The translations under genes and the position numbers were made by a program. Below the pieces are notes generated by a model. It ran no database searches. It was not told the DNA's origin and saw only the letters and a program-made list of their open reading frames with translations. Below, piece after piece: positions 58,901-64,000 of a stretch of DNA of 64,000 nt (the stretch's first letter is position 1; the number at the start of each line of letters is the position of its first letter). Where the stretch lies: contig JAJUBI010000010.1 of NCBI GenBank assembly GCA_022419385.1, forward strand, positions 124,001 to 188,000, written 5' to 3'. This DNA comes from Paraconiothyrium sp. Pb-2020 (Eukaryota > Ascomycota > Dothideomycetes > Pleosporales > Didymosphaeriaceae).

Positions 58901-60817
58901 CAATCACTCCTTCCTGAAATCCTCTTTTAGATTGAGCCAGACTCGACGTTTTACCATCCTTCATTAGATGACCAAGTGTTATCAAATGATCTCCAAGACC
59001 GGCGTTGTCTGTGAGTATCGCTCGTGTGTGCGAAGCAAAAGTGTTGTAAGCCAATCTAGGCCGTTGCAGATAGATTAGGACAACTTGGAAACAATGCTAA
59101 GGACTAGCAACACGACCGCAGTCTGAATCAAACACTCCACCGCTAACATAGTAAATGTTCTAACATACCTTTGCGGCCTGCATTTAACCCTTGTTAGTGT
59201 TCCCTGCTTCCGCCGGTTAGTCTGTTTACGCTACAGTACTACGATTTGAGCCATACGGGACTATTCCTGTTAAGAGAAGGATAATCTGTTGAGGCCTAAC
59301 CGGCCGCACAATACCATTCCTGCGTCCTCTCGACAATTGCTTTGGAAATCAACATACATGAATCCGCTGGAGGCATTACACAGCCATCCCGTAAATGCCA
59401 TGGACGCGTCAACCGCTTGTCAGGCCTCATTCCAGCCAGGTATCGCCGTGGCCGTTGGGTACGATGATCTGGGTACACTCGTACCTAAAGGACTTACACT
59501 CGCTGACTTTCCCGATGCGGAACAAGATCAACAACTCCTTTGGTAAACCTACCAAAGAGTGCGCCGGCGGACATTCCATTGACACTGAAACCATTATCAG
59601 CATCTGGCAGGGCTTGTGTGGTTCACCTGACGACTTTCAGGACCCAGACCGAAGGTCAGGCATTCTCACTGCTACTATGATGAACGCCTCGGCTCTTGCT
59701 CAGCACGCCATTCAACCCAACATTCCCGCCTACATCGTGCCAGAACCCATGAGTTTCGAGGATCATAGATTCGTCTCCGGCATCTGCCCCGTCTCGACCC
59801 CTACTCGTGGCATTGTAGACTATGTAACTTCCAAGGCCACCCTACCATATTGTCGCAACAACATCTTTGCACAGTCCTGGGAGTCGCCGCGAGCGGCCAT
59901 CTCCAGGGTTATCAGATCCGTCCACTCGATACGTCGAACTGCCCGGGATGCAAGGTGGGAACAAGGTGATGGGAAAACTCATGTCGCCGCTGTCACCGAG
60001 CACAGCTACCATATAGGACGGAGCTAGATGATCCCCACGTGCACCAGGGTCCGCGATGGCCTGATCGCCATTCATTCAGGCATTGTCGGCCGAGGGCGCG
60101 GCAGCTTCCTGGTCCTCTTGCCTCTCTTGGACGTTTGCTCGCTCCCGGCGCAGCTACCCAACAGGTGGCCAAACCGGAGGGAGTGGGGTGGGAAACAAAG
60201 CCACGTGTCCACGAGCTAGCTGAGATGCGGAACGGCAAGCGACGCAAGAAGAAGTGCAGAGCAAACATGGCGGTGTACTAACCATTTCGAGGCTATAGGT
60301 TGCGTGTGCCACGCTGCTCTTGATCTCTCATCACAAGCCTCACCACTACCACCGACCATGCGCAGAACTACGCTTGATATTCCCTACGTGCCACACTCTG
60401 CGCAGGCCACCTCTTCGTAGCGCTTCGGACACAGTGCTTGGTTCGAGAGCATAGATGGCGTCTATGCTGGTGCGTGATCGTGGTGTGCGGCGTTCCGGGG
60501 GTATAGTCGCGGAAGCGCGCAGCACTGCATGCATTGATGACTACTCACCGCTTCTATTAAGAAGCCTGTGTCGGCCCTCTCCTCCTATTATTTATATCCT
60601 GGACCTAGCACCAGATACTGCTCTCCCAACCGCAAACAATCATTCCGGGTTGCTCTCCTCCTGCATAAGGTCGCACCATTACCCGTTCGCTTCTCCTACT
60701 GGGACTCAACCACTTTTTATATTTCCGAAATCACTGTCTGCAATTCAATTGCAGCTTTTCTGCTTCTAAGTCGAATCGTCACTTCTTTCCCGAAGGATTG
60801 ATCCGTTTTCCCAATCC
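55916..60817. other. Gene-poor region, about 5 kb
   Basis: The first 600 bp are pyrimidine- and AT-richer than the rest and may be the 3' flank of the HNH-like gene. Short motif-free frames occur at 57068-57343 and 57862-58098. The only gene-like candidate is at 59395-60027, listed separately. No RNA gene was recognised. Confidence 0.5.
59395..60027 (+). pseudogene. Hypothetical coding remnant with a probable frameshift
   Basis: A 210-codon frame reads as protein from about 59535 on: FGKPTKECAGGHSIDTET, IISIWQGLCGSPDDFQDPD, MMNASALAQHAIQPNIPAYI, VPEPMSFEDHRFVSGICPVS. Just before that point the protein-like sequence lies in another frame (AVAVGYDDLGTLVPKG, LTLADFPDAEQDQQLL), which stops at 59546. 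No intron explains the switch, so a frameshift near 59540 is likely. Farther on, a basic tail (MRNGKRRKKKCR) ending at 60281 is in a third frame. No family is recognised. Confidence 0.35.
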
Positions 60818-61813
60818 ATGAGTGACTCTCCTGATCGCTACCGCTTGAGCGGCGATGCCGGACCGTACAACGTCTCGGATCCGCGGAACCTATACGTTGC
60901 ACCCTCAAGTTTATGCTCCTCTCTCTCTCATTCCTATGAGTTGGACCCCGCTTCCTCCGCATCTACCAAGCGCGCGCGCCAATCTCCGGGTGACCATACC
61001 AAACGTCAGAAGATGATGAATCCTCCTGTTGCCGAAGCGCGTACTCAAAGCCCATTATACCCAAACAGCCCGCCAATCCACCCAGCTAGCCCGCCAATCC
61101 ACCCAGCTAGCCCGCCAATCCACCCAACTAGCCCGCCAAGCTACCCAGCTAGCCCGCAGGGAACGTACACCGACAACGGCCGCGAGGAGCTTACTCAGAA
61201 CGAAACCTTGGTCGGTCGAGCTGAGCGCAACGAGTCCAACGACGAGGAAGCTGTGCCAGAGGAAGCAGTGGATGAGAAGCTAGTCAACGACGACCCAAGC
61301 TTGCATCAATATATCACACACCAACTGCGTCCATACCGACACATGTCGCCAGATGAGTTCAATCGTAGGCAACCTTTCGGTGATCTTGAATATCCTCCTA
61401 CCCTCAATGACGTGCGGCAACTAAGACGCCAAATTGCTCAAATCTCCCAAGAAACCCGCAACTTCAACCATGTCCTCCAGTCTTGGAGGGATCACAGGGC
61501 GAAGGAAGAGGAGGTGCTCGAGGATTACCTGAAGGAGGCCTGTGCCACGGAATTTCCTGAGCGCGTTCTTGCACTTGTCCGTTTCGTCACCCACTTCGTG
61601 ATGTATTCCGCCGATGAGGAGGAGGATGCTGGAGTCGTGATGGATTCCGCCGATGAGGAGGAGGATGCTGGAGTCGTGATGGTTTCCGCCGATGAAGCGG
61701 AGGATGCTGGAGTCGTTGCTCACCAAGCCCTACTCGTCTGGCGATCCATTGGTTTGCAGCGCTTGCGCGCTGATCGCGGGGTGGTTCAAAGCGCCAGTGG
61801 TTCGGTCGGCTAG
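60818..61813 (+). CDS. Hypothetical repeat-bearing protein, 331 aa
   Basis: This is an intronless frame of 331 aa, ATG 60818 to TAG 61811-61813. I do not recognise the family. Residues 1-80 are Ser-rich with a basic nuclear-signal-like patch (TKRARQSPGDHTKRQK). Residues about 84-111 are four copies of a 7-residue unit (SPPIHPA and variants). About 117-160 is acidic. About 160-260 is charged and helical, probably coiled coil (NDVRQLRRQIAQISQETRNF, KEEEVLEDYLKEA). Then come three 13-residue units (MYSADEEEDAGVV and close variants). There is no membrane helix or signal peptide. Both repeat arrays keep the frame (21 bp and 39 bp), which argues for selection on the protein. Copy number is likely to vary between strains. 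Confidence 0.7.
   Translation: MSDSPDRYRLSGDAGPYNVSDPRNLYVAPSSLCSSLSHSYELDPASSASTKRARQSPGDHTKRQKMMNPPVAEARTQSPLYPNSPPIHPASPPIHPASPPIHPTSPPSYPASPQGTYTDNGREELTQNETLVGRAERNESNDEEAVPEEAVDEKLVNDDPSLHQYITHQLRPYRHMSPDEFNRRQPFGDLEYPPTLNDVRQLRRQIAQISQETRNFNHVLQSWRDHRAKEEEVLEDYLKEACATEFPERVLALVRFVTHFVMYSADEEEDAGVVMDSADEEEDAGVVMVSADEAEDAGVVAHQALLVWRSIGLQRLRADRGVVQSASGSVG
61067..61150 (+). repeat. 21-bp in-frame tandem repeat, four units
   Basis: Four head-to-tail units starting AGCCCGCCAA. The first two are identical, the third has one change and the fourth several. They encode SPPIHPA-type heptads. Confidence 0.9.
61601..61717 (+). repeat. 39-bp in-frame tandem repeat, three units
   Basis: Units begin at 61601, 61640 and 61679. 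The first two differ by two bases and the third by a few. They encode an acidic 13-residue unit ending DAGVV. Confidence 0.9.
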
Positions 61814-61969
61814 CGGCGATGGTTTCAACTCGAGCGGCGATCAAAAGGGCGAGGTTTTGGGTAATTTGGAGGAAGTTGGGGCCGCTCTTCCCGTCAAAGC
61901 CAAGCCGCTTATCTTTCCTTTCTTATCAAGCACTATATTTCATCAGGATGCCAAAACCTCCCTAGTGCT

Positions 61970-62038
61970 TGTACTTCCCTTCTTACCTTCCTTTACGATC
62001 CTGGCGCCTGTACTTCCCTTCCTTCCTTCCTTTACAAT
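61970..62038. repeat. Imperfect direct repeat of a pyrimidine-rich 30-mer
   Basis: TGTACTTCCCTTC starts both copies (61970 and 62009), and both continue with CCTTCCTTTAC. The offset is 39 bp. It lies just 3' of the repeat-bearing gene. Confidence 0.8.
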
Positions 62039-62989
62039 ATTCTACTGAACCACACTCTTTTGTTTATTGTTTACATCCCCGAAATCTCGCAGAGAGGCGA
62101 GACCTTATAAGTGGTGGCGGAGCTACTAGAGATTGCAGATACCTTCCTTCTTTAGTTTCTTCTTGTGATTATATTATGTACTCATTTATTGGCATCCTAT
62201 TCTAATCATGTGGTCATATAAAAGGCTTTGTGCGAAGTCGGCCTGCCTACCCAGAGTGAGTAACATGCCTCGCGTCTTGAAGGCGTACCCACTTGCTACT
62301 GCAGTGCGAGATGAAATCAACAAAAGCCACACCTGCCTAATCAGTTAATTTGGTTCTAGCCATGATAGTGCTTTGATCCTATAAAGATACTTATATTTAG
62401 ACGCTCAGCAAGGCCCTGCGCACAGCGTTTAATATTGGAGCTTAGCCGGCGATCTCCCGTAGCCCTCCCCCCTGGCAACCCCCACCACACCTTCTCCAGC
62501 ACGGTTCTACATTGTGACTTAATTGCATGTCAACGTCAATGCGACTTCGTCTCTAGCGAGGACCCCCAAGCAAGCTACCACTCTGTATCTTCAGCGCGCG
62601 ATAGCTGCGACGCGAGTCCCGCCGCACGAGGCTCACTTATACCAAGGGCGATTTTCACCGTAATACGTTGCGTAGGATCTTTATTAGAGAAGTATAATTT
62701 TAATACTAGCACCCAGCTTCTGTAGCAACAAGGCTACCGCAATGGATATCCCGCATTTCGCTTCTCATCGTCCTTTTATCTGTTAGCACAAGTCCCCTTC
62801 AGTCCATTATCTTTCTAGTTTGTGGTCTCTCACATCGTTTCCGCCCTATTTCAACCCGGGCTCCTGTCCAGCAATCATTAATATCCTACCTTCTACCATA
62901 TATCGATGCATATACTAAAGAGCGATGAGGTAGTATGGCTTACGGTCTCGGCGCTTACTTCTAAGGTACCCTCATTAATCGCTTAGTAA

Positions 62990-63033
62990 ATCTGAGACCA
63001 CGCTACTAAGCGCTTAGTGGCGTTATCTCAGAT
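62990..63033. repeat. Foldback sequence with CTTAGT motifs
   Basis: Arms 62990-63011 and 63012-63033 are inverted copies with about 19 of 22 positions matching and no loop, centred on ACTAAGCGCTTAGT. Further GCTTAGT words lie at 62981 and 63049. It may be a terminus or remnant of a small DNA element. Confidence 0.6.
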
Positions 63034-63380
63034 AGCGCCGCTTATCTTGCTTAGTGGTATATAAGTGTATAATTATTCACATCCAGTTAAGGATATTCCC
63101 ATTGAACGCTGATCAAGAGGTTTCATCGAAGTTGCTGACCTTTATGTTGCCAAGTTGTGGATTGCTCGATCAGAAGGCTCCCAGTTAAGTACTTGCACAC
63201 ACGTCATCGGTTATTGCCAAAGAAAGGACATACCAACTCCTAGAGCACCTGAAAGAAGATCTTGCTTTGCCCTACTAATTCCAGAGGGAGTTATGATGCG
63301 TCTCCTTTTAATGTCTCGTTCCTCCTGCTGGGGATGATTACATCAAGGAGATACTCTCAGTCGTGGGCGCTGTCACCAAC

Positions 63381-63545
63381 TGTGAGGGCTCCATAGGATA
63401 TCACAAGGAATATGAGATGATGGAGACCAGTCAGGACCCAACCGTGAGAGGATTGCGATAGAGAAGTAAGCTAGGGTGCCAGGTGCCAATGTATGTGGCT
63501 GCGGCGGCGCTAGGCCTGCTTGGACCTAGGGTTAGCCCGGTGACA
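63381..63545 (+). repeat. Solo-LTR-like repeat copy 4, best-preserved boundaries
   Basis: The element is 165 bp, begins TGTGAGGGCTCC and ends CCCGGTGACA. It is flanked by the identical 5-mers CCAAC at 63376-63380 and 63546-63550. TG..CA ends with a 5-bp target duplication are the mark of integrase-inserted LTRs. The order of shared blocks matches the copies at 2299, 27826 and 51787. Confidence 0.75.
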
Positions 63546-64000
63546 CCAACCCACTTACCCCGGATTGATTTACGAATCACCATCACGTTTCCTGGTGCGA
63601 GATATCTTGCAAGCGCGCACACTTCCAGAGACTGGCACTATCAGTAAGAACGGTACCGTTCGCCTTTCTCCATCCCTACGTCTCCCCATCCTATCAGTCG
63701 GTCAGGTACGCACAACTCTCTCGTCTGACAGCGAGGTCCTGCCACGGACTAGCATTCGGGTCCCACAAGACCGCAACGCGTCTCGCGCTTCCTCTCACCT
63801 CTTATCTCGCGTTTGCGGTTCGCAGCCTCACCAATACGCTGCGCATCTGGCGCTCTCAATTGAGACAATCCAGCGCTGTAAGGTTCACAAGCAGAGAATT
63901 GATCGCCCCTCCTCAGTGTAGTCTACCACATTCACACGAAATACTCATTTCAGGTAGGGAGATGAACCTCCACCAGTGCCATACTTACTCACACCTCTAT

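Larger units (their letters stand above)
61814..64000. other. Gene-poor right end of the window
   Basis: The region contains an imperfect duplication of a pyrimidine-rich 30-mer (61970-61999 and 62009-62038), a foldback sequence at 62990-63033 and the solo-LTR-like copy at 63381-63545. The open frame at 63565-63921 (+) ends in TAG and has no motif; it could be an exon of a gene continuing to the right. No complete gene was found. Confidence 0.5.

Overview
The window looks like a filamentous ascomycete (Pezizomycotina), most likely a Dothideomycete-type fungus. The evidence is short spliceosomal introns (46-146 nt, GT..AG, several with CTAAC or CTGAC branch sites) and fungus-restricted families: a SAT4/rhodopsin-like membrane protein, a HET-domain protein, a Fur-type NCS1 permease, a POT peptide transporter and an RTC4-like domain protein. 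No rRNA or convincing tRNA, CRISPR array or bacterial-type operon was seen. The genus cannot be told from the sequence alone.

Layout: 1-553 is the 3' end of a SAT4-like gene. 554-16577 is gene-poor and holds one solo-LTR-like repeat and one decayed membrane-protein-like gene (about 10.6-12.6 kb). 16578-18482 is an intact four-exon peptide transporter, followed by 5.4 kb with nothing convincing. 23.9-32.5 kb is the densest part: an HSL-type esterase (-), a HET-domain protein (-), an NCS1 permease (+) and an RTC4-like protein (+). 32.5-38.8 kb is gene-poor. 38.8-42.0 kb holds a divergent pair of unrecognised genes that share a 270-bp promoter. 45.1-46.4 kb holds a PD-(D/E)XK-like protein. 53.1-55.9 kb holds two head-to-head paralogues of an HNH-nuclease-like family, one with the expected HNH residues and one without. 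60.8-61.8 kb holds a repeat-bearing hypothetical protein. The rest is gene-poor DNA with short gene-like fragments.

The transporters and the esterase look like ordinary metabolic genes. The more unusual content is a self/non-self-type gene (HET) and three nuclease-fold-like genes of unknown role, separated by long stretches of decayed sequence. A dispersed repeat family with TGT..ACA ends and 5-bp flanking duplications (solo LTRs) lies in the gene-poor parts and in the HET/NCS1 intergenic region. An 11-bp element, CCTTATCGATA, occurs in the same orientation roughly 100-120 bp upstream of two of the unrecognised or nuclease-like genes. Gene boundaries with introns were worked out by eye from splice signals, reading frame and family conservation. 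Start codons in particular should be treated as proposals.
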